DNA of 39,968 nucleotides from an uncultured Lachnospiraceae bacterium (GCA_947168905.1 CAMVNR010000013.1:1-39968); one strand, 5' to 3'. Shown: positions 17,716-26,610, counted from the first letter of the stretch. Notes: generated from the letters alone by a model not told the origin. Numbers and translations: made by a program.

Positions 17716-17756
17716 TGGTATAATATTTCTGTCAAAATTCGACGGTTGCTGTCGAA
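17716..17756 (+). promoter_or_regulatory. AraC gene promoter and downstream dyad
   Basis: An extended -10 element TGGTATAAT (17716-17724) precedes a dyad TTCGAC (17738-17743) / GTCGAA (17751-17756) lying about 10-30 bp after the predicted start point. The dyad is a candidate operator for autoregulation. A TTGACA on the minus strand (17735-17730) could serve the divergent symporter, but its spacing to the nearest minus-strand TATAAT is too long at 21 nt. Confidence 0.45.
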
Positions 17757-17793
17757 AAATTACAGTAAAGTAGGAGTTGTATTCAAAACTGTG

Positions 17794-19020
17794 ATGCGTG
17801 AAAAACTGTTTCGGGATATTTTCAGCAGCTTTCCGTGCCTTACGACAATCGTGCGGGACAAAGAGGAACTGGTTTTCAACGGAAAAGACAATATTTTTCT
17901 GGAAGACGAGAACCGGCGCGGTTTTATCCAGGGAGGAGACGGCGGGGAGCAAAACATCAGCAGGATCCGGCTGATTTCCTCCGACGGCGCGAAAATCAAT
18001 ACCTTCCTGTACACCGCGGAGTATCCCGTGCTGTATCTGGTTTCTGAGCGGGAGAAGGGTTCTTACCGGATCATCCTCGGGCCGTTTGTCATCGGCTATA
18101 ATGACAGCCGGGCACTGCATGATTACGGGAAACGTCATAATCTGAAGATTCCGCTGATGACGGCGCTTCCGACGCTCTCCGTTTTTCAGTGCCTGGACTG
18201 CCTGTGCATTGCCCACGAGATTCTTTCGGACTGCGACGTGGAATACTGTCCGGACGAGATGGACGCTTTGATCCCGGGAAAAGAGCAGCGGGAAAATGAC
18301 AGGGCCAAAAAGCCTTTTTCGGCGGACGAATGGGAGAAGGAACCGCATGCATCGTTTGCGTTTGAGCAGGCTTTTGAACGGGCGATTCTGTCCGGCGACC
18401 GGGCAGAGCTTGCGCGGGTGACGGGGCGTTTTGCGATCGACGGCGTCGGTAAAATGGCCGCAAGCTCAAAAAAGCAGATGGAATACATGGCGGTCGTCCT
18501 GGTGACGCTGGTCTCCCGCATGGCGATCCGCGGCGGAGTCAGCGAGCGCATTTCCTACCGCCTTTCCGACTATTTCCTGCAGAAGATCAGCGGGGAAAAG
18601 ACAACGAAGGGACTGTATCTGATCTATAATGAGATCATCACGAGCTATATGAAGGAGATCCGGACAATCCGCTCGGACCATGTGGATTCGCTTCATATCG
18701 AGCGCGCGAAGGCGTACATCCGGAATCACCGGAACAGGCCGCTTAGCGTTGCGGGCACAGCAGAGACCATCGGCGTTTCAGGCTCCTATCTTTCTCAGCT
18801 TTTCAGACAGTTTGAGCATGATTCCGCGAAGCATTTCATCCTGAAAACGAAGCTCGAAGGGGCAGCAAACATGCTCCGGAATTCCAGCTATGATATCGCT
18901 GCGATTGCGGAGTATTTCTGCTTCAGCTCGCCGAGCCATTTCGCGTCGAAGTTCCGGGAATACTACGGATGCACCCCGGGAGAGTTCCGAAAAGGACAGA
19001 GCAGGGAAGAGAAAGCATAA
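17794..19020 (+). CDS. AraC-family transcriptional regulator
   Basis: 408 residues from ATG 17794. The N-terminal two-thirds (1-290) is a sensor-like region with no clear cupin motif, and its first part (GGEQNISRIRL...) resembles PocR-like ligand domains only loosely. The C-terminus is a standard AraC/XylS DNA-binding domain: helix-turn-helix one at about 318-339 (LSVAGTAETIGVSGSYLSQL) and two at about 367-389, ending in GCTPGEFRK. A longer frame beginning at TTG 17710 is rejected because it would start at the promoter's -10 region. Divergent to the GPH symporter, it probably responds to its sugar. Confidence 0.88.
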   Translation: MREKLFRDIFSSFPCLTTIVRDKEELVFNGKDNIFLEDENRRGFIQGGDGGEQNISRIRLISSDGAKINTFLYTAEYPVLYLVSEREKGSYRIILGPFVIGYNDSRALHDYGKRHNLKIPLMTALPTLSVFQCLDCLCIAHEILSDCDVEYCPDEMDALIPGKEQRENDRAKKPFSADEWEKEPHASFAFEQAFERAILSGDRAELARVTGRFAIDGVGKMAASSKKQMEYMAVVLVTLVSRMAIRGGVSERISYRLSDYFLQKISGEKTTKGLYLIYNEIITSYMKEIRTIRSDHVDSLHIERAKAYIRNHRNRPLSVAGTAETIGVSGSYLSQLFRQFEHDSAKHFILKTKLEGAANMLRNSSYDIAAIAEYFCFSSPSHFASKFREYYGCTPGEFRKGQSREEKA

Positions 19021-19050
19021 CCGGGCGGGCTTTGGAGTTTTTTTCAGTCC

Positions 19051-19079
19051 TTGCAAATTGACGGATGATACACTATGAT
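19051..19079 (+). promoter_or_regulatory. Promoter of the Suv3-like helicase gene
   Basis: TTGCAA (19051-19056), a 17-nt spacer and TATGAT (19074-19079). The ATG at 19075 lies inside this -10 box and so cannot be the start codon. Confidence 0.65.
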
Positions 19080-19146
19080 AACAGGAACAGAGAAGCAGAA
19101 GAACATTACCAGAGAGGAAGGGGGCCTTCAAGGGGACCGGCGGAGA

Positions 19147-20739
19147 ATGAATACCGGAGAGAGAAGCAGAAAAAAACAGCAGAGACAGAAGAAAAAAGCC
19201 CGTGACCGCCTGCTCCAGACCCGGGTTCTTGATCGTATTCCGGATAGTTATATCGACCTGTTTCCGGCAGCGCGGGCCATCCGGCGTAGCTTTGTCCTGC
19301 ACATCGGACCCACAAATTCCGGGAAGACGCATGACGCCGTGGAAGCGCTGAAGGCGGCCGGCTCCGGCTGTTATCTCGGGCCCTTAAGGCTTCTCGCCTA
19401 TGAGAAGTATGAGGAACTGAACCGGACAGGATATCCCTGTTCCCTGGTGACGGGAGAGGAGCGCTGCGAAGTTGCCGACGCGCCTTTTCAGGCCTCGACG
19501 ATCGAAATGCTGAACCTGGAGAAGGAGTACCGGCTGGTTATCATCGATGAAGGGCAGATGATTGCCGACAGGGACCGGGGCGGCGCCTGGACGGCGGCGG
19601 TTCTCGGAGCGGCGGCAAAGGAAATCCACGTGTGCGCGGCGCCGCAGGCGGAGGAGCTTCTCATTCGTATGATTACGGAATGCGGGGATGATTACCGGAT
19701 CGAACGGCACGAGCGGATGACACCCTTAATCTGTGAAAAGAAGCCGTACCGGATGGACCGGGATACGGAAAAAGGGGATGCGCTGATCGTGTTTTCGCGC
19801 AGCAATGTGCACGCGGTGGCGGCAGAGCTTCACGAGCGCGGCTTTAGAGCCAGCATTATTTACGGCGCGCTTCCTTATGACGTGCGCCATGAGCAGGCCA
19901 GATTATTCTCTGAGAAGAAAACCGACATCGTAGTCGCGACGGACGCGATCGGTATGGGGATGAACCTGCCGGTCCGCAGGATCGTGTTCCTGGAAACGGA
20001 TAAATTCGACGGAACTTCGCGCCGGCCGCTTCAGGATGAGGAAATCCGCCAGATCGCCGGGCGTGCGGGAAGATTCGGAATCTATGATGAAGGCTATGTG
20101 ACCTCGGAGACGAACCGCAGCATGATCCATAGTGCGCTGGCCGGCGAACGGCAGACGCTGAAAGAGGCAGTCATTGATTTTCCCGAAACACTTCTGGAGA
20201 TCGACGCGCCGCTTCGGAAAATCCTGGAAAAGTGGGACCGGCTGAAAATCAACGAGGGCTATGTCCGGGCGGACACAAAGCGAATGCTCTCCCTCTGCGA
20301 GATGATTCAGGACCTTTCGGACGACAAGCATTTTCTGTACCGCTGTCTTACGCTGAATTTTGACGAGGAAAACCGGCCGCTTCTTCTGCACTGGAAGGCC
20401 ATGTGTGCTTCTGAAGCCAGGGGCAAAGCCTACCCCGTGAAGCGCTATATTCCACCGGAGGCCATGATTGAAAAGCTGGCGGGAAATCTGGAGGGACTCG
20501 AACAGCTTTTCCGCTTCCTCGACCTTCTGTATGGTTACTGCGACCGCTTTTCGCATCCGGAATATACCGAAGAACTGATGCGGAAGAAGAACCGGATCTC
20601 AAAAGCCATTCTCTCTATTCTTGAAAGGCAGAAATTAAATCCGCGGCGCTGCAGGGTCTGCGGGCGGAAAATCCGCTGGAACCACCCCTATTCGATCTGC
20701 GAGAACTGCTACCGGAGGCAGATTAAAAGATACGGATGA
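19147..20739 (+). CDS. Suv3-like ATP-dependent RNA helicase
   Basis: 530 residues from ATG 19147, after AAGGGG (19130-19135) and downstream of the promoter. Features: a basic Lys/Arg/Gln-rich N-terminus (1-25), Walker A in HIGPTNSGKTH (52-62), the YLGPLRLLAYEKYEEL segment (76-91), LVTGEER (100-106), motif II DEGQMI (134-139), and the second RecA domain with IVFSRSN, ATDAIGMGMNLP and QIAGRAGRFG (302-311). These strings are hallmarks of the Suv3/SUPV3L1 helicases, the RNA helicases of mitochondrial RNA decay. The C-terminus ends in a four-cysteine zinc ribbon (Cys502, 505, 518, 521). It should unwind structured RNA; a partner nuclease is not in the window. Confidence 0.82.
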   Translation: MNTGERSRKKQQRQKKKARDRLLQTRVLDRIPDSYIDLFPAARAIRRSFVLHIGPTNSGKTHDAVEALKAAGSGCYLGPLRLLAYEKYEELNRTGYPCSLVTGEERCEVADAPFQASTIEMLNLEKEYRLVIIDEGQMIADRDRGGAWTAAVLGAAAKEIHVCAAPQAEELLIRMITECGDDYRIERHERMTPLICEKKPYRMDRDTEKGDALIVFSRSNVHAVAAELHERGFRASIIYGALPYDVRHEQARLFSEKKTDIVVATDAIGMGMNLPVRRIVFLETDKFDGTSRRPLQDEEIRQIAGRAGRFGIYDEGYVTSETNRSMIHSALAGERQTLKEAVIDFPETLLEIDAPLRKILEKWDRLKINEGYVRADTKRMLSLCEMIQDLSDDKHFLYRCLTLNFDEENRPLLLHWKAMCASEARGKAYPVKRYIPPEAMIEKLAGNLEGLEQLFRFLDLLYGYCDRFSHPEYTEELMRKKNRISKAILSILERQKLNPRRCRVCGRKIRWNHPYSICENCYRRQIKRYG

Positions 20740-20825
20740 CCGTCGGGAGAGCTTAAACTGGCGGAAAAAAGAGCGTAAGGGTTAAAGACTCAAAATATAA
20801 AGCAAAAACTTAAAGGAGGTACCAG

Positions 20826-21626
20826 ATGATCTGTAAGAAATGCGGGGCGGAAGTGGCCGACGGGCTGAAATTCTGTACGAACTGCGGAGAGCCTTTGGGA
20901 GAACCAGAGCCGATGGGACCGGAAGGATATAGGCCCATGCCGGGGGAGCACACGAAGAAACGCCGTGCGGAGCGGCTGCTTTCAAGGTTCGAAATCGAGC
21001 GGAATTATCTCCTGGTCTATATTATCGGGGGATTCGTGCTGAGCTTCTATAATACAGTGGCGTCCATCGTCGCCGCGCGGCTCGGGGAGACGGTGCTCAT
21101 AGCGGCGCACAGCGTCCTGGCAAGTCCGGTTTCCTTCATCAACATCCCGATTTTTATCATCACGGTCGTTTTCATGGTGATCGCTCATCAGCTGAAAGGA
21201 AAGGGCGGCGGCAATTTTATCGCTATGATCGGTGCGATTGCGGCACTCGCGGTGGAGCTCCTGTTCGTATTCTCCTGCTTCTTCTTCGGAAAGCAGATTC
21301 TCGCAATGTTCAACACAGCGGAAGCGGTCGTGGAAATGGGCATATCGCTGCTTCGCTGGATCGGAATCGGCATGCTGATCTTCACGCTGATCGCCGGAGC
21401 GCTCGGCTTCCTCTTCCACTGGAAACGCTTCTGGGTGTATCTGTTGACGCACGCCGGCGTACTCGTAATCTCGGTCGGACTTTTGCTTCTCGGCGGCCTG
21501 GTATTCAAGTCCCAGGCATTCCTCGGGCTTACGAGGGGCATGATCCAGGCGGGTATCGTGCTGATTCCTGCGGTCGGCTTTAATGTACAGGGCGGCCGCA
21601 CGCTTGAGACGGAGATGAATCACTGA
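20826..21626 (+). CDS. Zinc-ribbon protein fused to a MATE-like half-transporter membrane domain
   Basis: 266 residues. A double-CxxC zinc ribbon opens the protein (Cys3, 6, 17, 20), followed by a short Pro-rich linker and a basic patch KKRRAERLL. The rest (about 60-255) is about six hydrophobic spans. Their order and wording resemble one half of a MATE exporter: ARLGETVLIAAHSV after the first span, HQLKGKGGG after the second or third, and FFFGKQILAMFNTAEAVVEMG later. A normal MATE protein has 12 spans and no zinc ribbon, so this is at most a half-domain with a regulatory head. AAAGGAGGT precedes the ATG. Function is unknown; the MATE relation is my reading and unproven. Confidence 0.6.
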   Translation: MICKKCGAEVADGLKFCTNCGEPLGEPEPMGPEGYRPMPGEHTKKRRAERLLSRFEIERNYLLVYIIGGFVLSFYNTVASIVAARLGETVLIAAHSVLASPVSFINIPIFIITVVFMVIAHQLKGKGGGNFIAMIGAIAALAVELLFVFSCFFFGKQILAMFNTAEAVVEMGISLLRWIGIGMLIFTLIAGALGFLFHWKRFWVYLLTHAGVLVISVGLLLLGGLVFKSQAFLGLTRGMIQAGIVLIPAVGFNVQGGRTLETEMNH

Positions 21627-21634
21627 GGATGCCT

Positions 21635-22195
21635 ATGTCAGACTTCAGAATCAGAAAGGCAAATCTTCAGGATTTTCCTGAGATCAGGAAAATATACGCT
21701 GCAGCGCGGCAGTTCATGCGCGAGCACAATAACCCGAACCAGTGGGGGACAACAAGCCCGAGGGAGGAGCTTCTTTTGCGGGACCTGCGGGAAGGGCATC
21801 TGTATGTGGTCCTTTGTGGGAAAGCTGAAGCAGATCCTTCGGCCCTACACCGATCTATGCAAAATGAAACGCCCGACGGGGAACAAGCGTCTCCTGTCGG
21901 TGTGTTTGCGCTCTTTTCTGAACCCGACCCGACCTACGCGTACATTGAGGACGGTTCCTGGCTTATAGATACGCCGTATGCGACGATCCACAGCATTGCG
22001 TCCGACGGCACGGCGCACGGCGTACTGCAGGCGGCCGTCGATTTCGCGGAGCCGCTTTTTCGTCATATCCGTATCGACACCCACGCGGACAACTATGTCA
22101 TGCAGGGCGCGCTTGAGAAGCGCGGTTTCTCAAGAAGAGGGATTATTTACCTTGCAGACGGGAACCCCCGCATCGCGTACGAGCGGGTGACTTAA
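21635..22195 (+). CDS. GNAT-family N-acetyltransferase
   Basis: 186 residues with a GNAT layout: the start FRIRKANLQDFPEIRKIYA (beta1-alpha1), a VGVFAL strand, TIHSIASDGTAHGVLQAAVDFA in place of the acetyl-CoA loop, and the ending RIDTHADNYVMQGALEKRGFSRRGIIYL typical of the last strands. The pyrophosphate loop is of the reduced type (DGTAHGV) found in related Firmicute proteins. I chose ATG 21635 since the GAGG at 21625-21628 is too close to the ATG at 21629. It follows the zinc-ribbon gene by 8 bp and is probably co-transcribed; the substrate is unknown. Confidence 0.85.
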   Translation: MSDFRIRKANLQDFPEIRKIYAAARQFMREHNNPNQWGTTSPREELLLRDLREGHLYVVLCGKAEADPSALHRSMQNETPDGEQASPVGVFALFSEPDPTYAYIEDGSWLIDTPYATIHSIASDGTAHGVLQAAVDFAEPLFRHIRIDTHADNYVMQGALEKRGFSRRGIIYLADGNPRIAYERVT

Positions 22196-22214
22196 GGCAG
22201 CATAAAAACAATAT

Positions 22215-22258
22215 CCCCGGCAAACCGGCCTGCTTTTTTGCAGGCCGGTTTGCTGGGG
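22215..22258. terminator. Strong terminator-like hairpin after the GNAT gene
   Basis: A 19-bp stem (22215-22233 with 22240-22258, CCCCGGCAAACC... paired with ...GGTTTGCTGGGG) closes a T6 loop. The T-run after it is short on the plus strand. Confidence 0.65.
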
Positions 22259-22378
22259 CTTTATGTGCAGCCATCAGGCGTACAGTTCACGGTGGAGCTT
22301 CGCGAAGTTTTTGGACTTCGAATCTCTTATAAGCACAGCGCAGGCGGGGAGAGCAGCTCAATTGGCGATTTCGGACTC

Positions 22379-22407
22379 TTGAATCGGGCCTGGAAGTGTG
22401 TTATAGT
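22379..22407 (+). promoter_or_regulatory. Promoter of the aldo/keto reductase gene
   Basis: TTGAAT (22379-22384), 17-nt spacer, extended -10 TGTTATAGT ending at 22407. It lies about 86 nt before the start codon and may drive the genes up to 29002. Confidence 0.7.
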
Positions 22408-22492
22408 AGCAGAAACAGCGAACGTGATCATGTAAATTGAGCGGAAGACTGAATTTACGAAAACAACAGCATATGAAAACGGAGGACAGTAT

Positions 22493-23419
22493 ATGCGTTA
22501 CATCGAATTCGGCACACAGAAGGCGAAAGTTTCCGAGGTCGTGGCGGGAATGATGAGGATTCCGCAGATGACGGTTCCGGAGCTGGAGGTCTTTGTCGAG
22601 ACCTGCCTTGAGGAAGGCATCAATGCCTTTGACCTTGCGAACATCTACGGCGGGGGAAAATGCGAGGAGCTTGTCGGAGATCTTCTCGTAAAGCGGCCGG
22701 ATCTCCGGGACAAAATGTGGATTCAGTCAAAATGCGGCATCCATACGGACGGCTTCAACTATTTTGATTTCTCGAAAGAGCATATCCTGGAATCGGTGGA
22801 CCAGATCCTTTCCCGGCTGAAAACCGATCATCTGGACTCGCTTCTTCTGCATCGCCCGGATGCACTGATGGAGCCGGAGGAGGTTGCGGAAGCATTTGAT
22901 ACCCTGCAGGCTTCAGGAAAAGTCCTGGATTTCGGTGTGTCGAACGAGAACCCGATGCAGATGGAGCTTCTGAAAAAATGTGTGAAGCAGCCGCTTGCGG
23001 CAAATCAGCTGCAGCTTTCCGCCGCATTTACGCCTTCTCTTGACGAGGGCTTCAACGTCAATATGCAGGTCGACGCAGGAATTGTCCGCGGCGCGGGCAT
23101 CTTTGAATACTGCCACTTAAAGGACATCGTCATCCAGGCATGGTCTTCCCTTCAGTACGGCTACTTCCAGGGAGTCTTCTTCGGAGCGCCGGGCTTTGAG
23201 AAGCTGAACGCCGTGATCGACCGGATAGCTGAGGAAAAAGGGGTCACGAATACCGCGGTCGCACTCGCGTGGATCCTTCGGTATCCTGCGAAAATGCAGG
23301 CGGTCGTCGGTACGACCAAGCCGTCGAGAATCCGTGAGTCCGCACGGGCGTGCGACATTACGCTGACAAGAAGAGAGTGGTATGAGATTTATCTGGCAGC
23401 AGGAAACAAACTGCCGTAA
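22493..23419 (+). CDS. Aldo/keto reductase, YdhF-like
   Basis: 308 residues of the NADP-dependent aldo/keto reductase barrel. The catalytic tetrad is visible: Asp47 and Tyr52 in FDLANIYGGG, Lys80 in QSKCGI, His120 in LLHRPD. The LDFGVSNENPMQMELL and VGTTKPSRIRE segments are the family's cofactor-side markers, in the form seen in YdhF-type oxidoreductases. It would reduce aldehydes or ketones, perhaps sugar-derived, in the cytoplasm. GGAGG precedes the ATG. It is the first gene after the strong promoter at 22379 and stands 60 bp before the acyltransferase gene. Confidence 0.9.
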   Translation: MRYIEFGTQKAKVSEVVAGMMRIPQMTVPELEVFVETCLEEGINAFDLANIYGGGKCEELVGDLLVKRPDLRDKMWIQSKCGIHTDGFNYFDFSKEHILESVDQILSRLKTDHLDSLLLHRPDALMEPEEVAEAFDTLQASGKVLDFGVSNENPMQMELLKKCVKQPLAANQLQLSAAFTPSLDEGFNVNMQVDAGIVRGAGIFEYCHLKDIVIQAWSSLQYGYFQGVFFGAPGFEKLNAVIDRIAEEKGVTNTAVALAWILRYPAKMQAVVGTTKPSRIRESARACDITLTRREWYEIYLAAGNKLP

Positions 23420-23479
23420 GATCCTTTCTTAAGCGTTTCAAAAACGCCGCCGGAGGGGAAAAGGGGTCACTAAAACAGT

Positions 23480-24586
23480 ATGGAAAAGCATATCCGGACC
23501 AGACTCCCCGGTCCGGATATCGTCCGGCTATTTGCGATGCTTCTCGTGGTGCTTTATCATTTCAATACCGGACTGTCGGACCGGGGAATTTCTTCTCCCT
23601 TTGTGCATGTTTTTGCGGGGAAAAATGTGCTGAGCGGAGAACTTGGATCTGCCATGTTCCTGATTCTTTCAGGAATGATGGCTTTCAGAAGTTATGACGG
23701 AAGAAAGGAAAGGACGCTTCCCGGACGGATCGGGAATTACTATCTGAAGAGAGCGCTCTCGATTCTTCCGATATATTATACGGCGTATTTTATTGCCTTT
23801 CTTTTTCTCAGAATGCCGCTTTCAGGCGCTCTTAACGGAAGGCTTCTCTACACCCTGGCCGGAATGGACGGCTATCTGGAGGTGCACGGCGTTCACACCT
23901 GGTACCTTCTGGGAGAATGGTTTATCGGCGCGATTCTGATCCTGTACCTTACGGTGCCGCTTCTTGTGCCGTTCAGAAAAAAACTTCCGCCGGTATTCTT
24001 AGTGTGTCTTGCAGCACTGAAGGCCGCCGGCATTTTCTTTGCGGAGTACGTTGTGCATACGAATAACGACGTGCTGTTCTATCTTCCGGAGTTTATGCTC
24101 GGCATTTTTCTCGGAGGATGCAAAAAAAGCATTTCACCGTATGCTGTAGCTGCCGCTGCGGCGGTCAGTCTTGTCTTAATATTGGTAAAGATGCCGTTTG
24201 ACAGGCGGTACTGCATTCTGCTTCTGTCCGGCGCAGTGGTGATTCTCTTTCTGTATGCGGGACAGCGGATGGAAAAGCCCGGCCGCCTGATCCGCATAAA
24301 AGGCTTCCTTTCCGCAGCTGCCGGCAGTGCCTTTGCGGTATTTCTCACGCACCATCTCGTATCGGAGCGCGTGATTGCCGGATTTCCGGGTGATTATATG
24401 GGGAGAAAGGAATACCTCCTGTACCTGTCTGTGACGATTCTTCTGTCGGTCCTGTCGGCGCTTCTTTTGAAAGAGGCGGGAGACGCGCTTCGAAACGCCG
24501 CAGAAAGCGGAATACGGCGGCTGTCGGACAGGGGAAGAACAATGGAAAAAAATACTGATTCTAAAGGGGAAAAGGCGAATGCTTAA
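23480..24586 (+). CDS. Acyltransferase-3 family membrane protein
   Basis: 368 residues with about ten hydrophobic spans. The start RLPGPDIVRLFAMLLVVLYH carries the family's catalytic-type Asp and His (Asp13, His27) and is followed by GSAMFLILSGMMAF, matching the OatA/NodX acyltransferase-3 family that O-acylates cell-surface or secreted sugars. The typical R-x-x-R cytosolic motif is represented near YYLKRALSILPIYY. The C-terminal tail is hydrophilic. Its stop overlaps the next start by 8 bp, coupling it with the GH31 enzyme, so the acylated molecule may be a carbohydrate handled by that enzyme (inference). Confidence 0.85.
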   Translation: MEKHIRTRLPGPDIVRLFAMLLVVLYHFNTGLSDRGISSPFVHVFAGKNVLSGELGSAMFLILSGMMAFRSYDGRKERTLPGRIGNYYLKRALSILPIYYTAYFIAFLFLRMPLSGALNGRLLYTLAGMDGYLEVHGVHTWYLLGEWFIGAILILYLTVPLLVPFRKKLPPVFLVCLAALKAAGIFFAEYVVHTNNDVLFYLPEFMLGIFLGGCKKSISPYAVAAAAAVSLVLILVKMPFDRRYCILLLSGAVVILFLYAGQRMEKPGRLIRIKGFLSAAAGSAFAVFLTHHLVSERVIAGFPGDYMGRKEYLLYLSVTILLSVLSALLLKEAGDALRNAAESGIRRLSDRGRTMEKNTDSKGEKANA

Positions 24587-26537
24587 GGCAGAGGATATTT
24601 CATTTGCTGTCGGATACGGAAAAAACCATTTTACCATGTCTCATGGTTCCTTTTGCTATGATGAGGAAATGATCTGGAGGAAGGAGCTTCGTTTTTCGGG
24701 CGAGAAAGCGGCCGGGGAGCCTTCGAACAGTGATTCGCGGATTCTGGTCTACGAGGATCCGGAGATTCCGGTTGAATATCTGCTGAATCATTCTGCTGAT
24801 GAGGACTATGAATATCTGACATATCTTGGCGCACGCGGTAAAAAGGATGCAGAAATTCTCGTGAAGCCGCTTCTTCCGAACCGTTTCTGGATCAGTATTC
24901 CTTCGAAGGCTGAGGAGCATTTCTACGGCGGCGGGGAGAATTACTCCGAGTGGGATTTAAAAGGCCTCGTACAGCGGGTCTTTGTCGCCGAACACCAGAA
25001 CAGCAAGAGGATTACGGAAAAGCTCACGAGGCAGGCCAAGGAAGGCCCGGACCCGAAGCATAAGCTTCCCTATTCCGAATACGAATCCTACTATGTCCAG
25101 CCGACCGTGGTTTCCTCAAAGAAATATTTCATCCACTGCGATACGAAGTGCTTCATGAGCTTTGACTTCACAAAGCCGGAGGAGACGACACTGTATCTGC
25201 AGGAGGAGCCGAAGATCATTATCGGGAAAGCGGATTCCTTCCCCGCGCTTTCTAAGAAGCTCCGGAAGCTTCTGGGGGGTCAGCGGCATCTTCCGTCCTG
25301 GGTCTATGACGGCGTGATCGCGGCTTCGCAGCGCGGATCGGAGGAAGTCGACCGGAAGCTTCAGAAGCTTCTCTCGGCCGGCGTTCCGACCGTCGGCTTC
25401 TGGTGCCAGGACTGGTGCGGCTGCCGCAATAACACCTTCGGCTACCAGGTCATGTGGAACTGGGAATACGATCACGATCTCTACCCGGATCTTCCGGAAA
25501 AGATCAAAGAGTGGAGAACGAAGGGCGTGCGCTTCCTCGGCTATATCAATCCCTTCATTGCGCTCGAGCGGAATCTCTATCCGGAGGCGCATGAGAAGGG
25601 GTATCTCGTGAAAAACGCGGCGGGAGAGGACTATCTTGTCGAGATTACGGTCTTCCCGGCGGCGATGATTGATTTCACGAATCCGGAAGCTTACGACTGG
25701 TACAAAAATATCATCAAGAAAAATATGATCGGCATCGGGCTCTCAGGCTGGATGGCTGATTTCGGCGAGTATCTGCCGACCGATGCCGTACTCAGTAACG
25801 GCGAACCGGCAGAGGAGTGGCACAACCGCTGGCCGGCCATCTGGGCGAAGCTGAACCGGGAAGCCATTGAGGAATGCGGCATGGAGGATGAAATCTTCTT
25901 CTTCATGCGTGCAGGGTTCACGGGATCGGTTGCGGATTCTCTTATGATGTGGACCGGTGACCAGCATGTCGACTGGTCCTGTGATGACGGCATCGGCTCT
26001 GTCATTCCCGCGACGCTGTCTCTCGCGATGTGCGGCTTCGGGATGGCGCATTCGGATGTCGGCGGCTATACGACAAACGATCTCATGAAGCGCTCGGAGG
26101 AACTGATGATGCGCTGGGAGGAGATGAACGTCTTCTCGCCCGTCATGCGCTTCCACGAAGGCAACCAGCCCTGGAACAATGTGCAGTTCGACGCCTCGGA
26201 GGAGCTTCTTAAGCACCTGAAATCCTGCGCGGACCTGCATGTAAAGCTGAAGCCTTATCTGCAGAAATGCCAGGAGGAGCTTGTGACGGAAGCGTTTCCC
26301 GTGCAGCGGCCGCTCTTTTATCATTATGACGAGCCGGAAGCCTACAGTGTCACGGATGAATACCTTCTCGGGCGGGACATGCTTGTCGCGCCGGTGACAG
26401 AGGAGGGAGCGGTATCGCGGGAAGTTTATCTCCCGGAGGACAGCTGGAAAGATACCTGGACCGGCAAAGAATACCGCGGCGGGCATTACCTGATTGACGC
26501 CCCGATCGGACGGATTCCGGTCTTTGTGAGAGCGTGA
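24579..26537 (+). CDS. GH31 alpha-glucosidase-type enzyme, YihQ-like but without the sulfonate arginine
   Basis: 652 residues, no signal peptide. The whole central part follows E. coli YihQ (sulfoquinovosidase) with a constant offset of 11 residues, from memory of that protein: nucleophile Asp394 in GWMADFGEYLPTD, acid/base Asp461 in TGDQHVDW, and Gln251, Gln277, Trp293 and Tyr497 at the sulfonate-pocket positions. The key Arg301 of YihQ, however, is Gln290 here (FGYQVMWNW). It therefore probably cleaves an alpha-glucoside or other non-sulfonated alpha-glycoside. It overlaps the acyltransferase gene by 8 bp and precedes an unknown protein and a GPH symporter, which likely imports its substrate. 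Confidence 0.88.
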   Translation: MLKAEDISFAVGYGKNHFTMSHGSFCYDEEMIWRKELRFSGEKAAGEPSNSDSRILVYEDPEIPVEYLLNHSADEDYEYLTYLGARGKKDAEILVKPLLPNRFWISIPSKAEEHFYGGGENYSEWDLKGLVQRVFVAEHQNSKRITEKLTRQAKEGPDPKHKLPYSEYESYYVQPTVVSSKKYFIHCDTKCFMSFDFTKPEETTLYLQEEPKIIIGKADSFPALSKKLRKLLGGQRHLPSWVYDGVIAASQRGSEEVDRKLQKLLSAGVPTVGFWCQDWCGCRNNTFGYQVMWNWEYDHDLYPDLPEKIKEWRTKGVRFLGYINPFIALERNLYPEAHEKGYLVKNAAGEDYLVEITVFPAAMIDFTNPEAYDWYKNIIKKNMIGIGLSGWMADFGEYLPTDAVLSNGEPAEEWHNRWPAIWAKLNREAIEECGMEDEIFFFMRAGFTGSVADSLMMWTGDQHVDWSCDDGIGSVIPATLSLAMCGFGMAHSDVGGYTTNDLMKRSEELMMRWEEMNVFSPVMRFHEGNQPWNNVQFDASEELLKHLKSCADLHVKLKPYLQKCQEELVTEAFPVQRPLFYHYDEPEAYSVTDEYLLGRDMLVAPVTEEGAVSREVYLPEDSWKDTWTGKEYRGGHYLIDAPIGRIPVFVRA

Positions 26538-26610
26538 CGGCGGTGCATTTCCGGACGAGAAGAAAGGGCGAAGGAAGCTTCCTGAAGCAGCCGGCAGAAA
26601 GGAAAAGCAT

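Noticed and set aside
17710..17793. A TTG-initiated extension of the AraC protein
   Set aside because: It would begin in the promoter -10 region, upstream of the predicted transcription start.
19075..19146. An earlier ATG for the Suv3-like helicase
   Set aside because: It lies inside the -10 box TATGAT and has no ribosome site; ATG 19147 has one.
24579..26537. Naming the GH31 enzyme a sulfoquinovosidase (YihQ)
   Set aside because: The sulfonate-binding arginine is replaced by Gln290 and no sulfoquinovose pathway genes are present.
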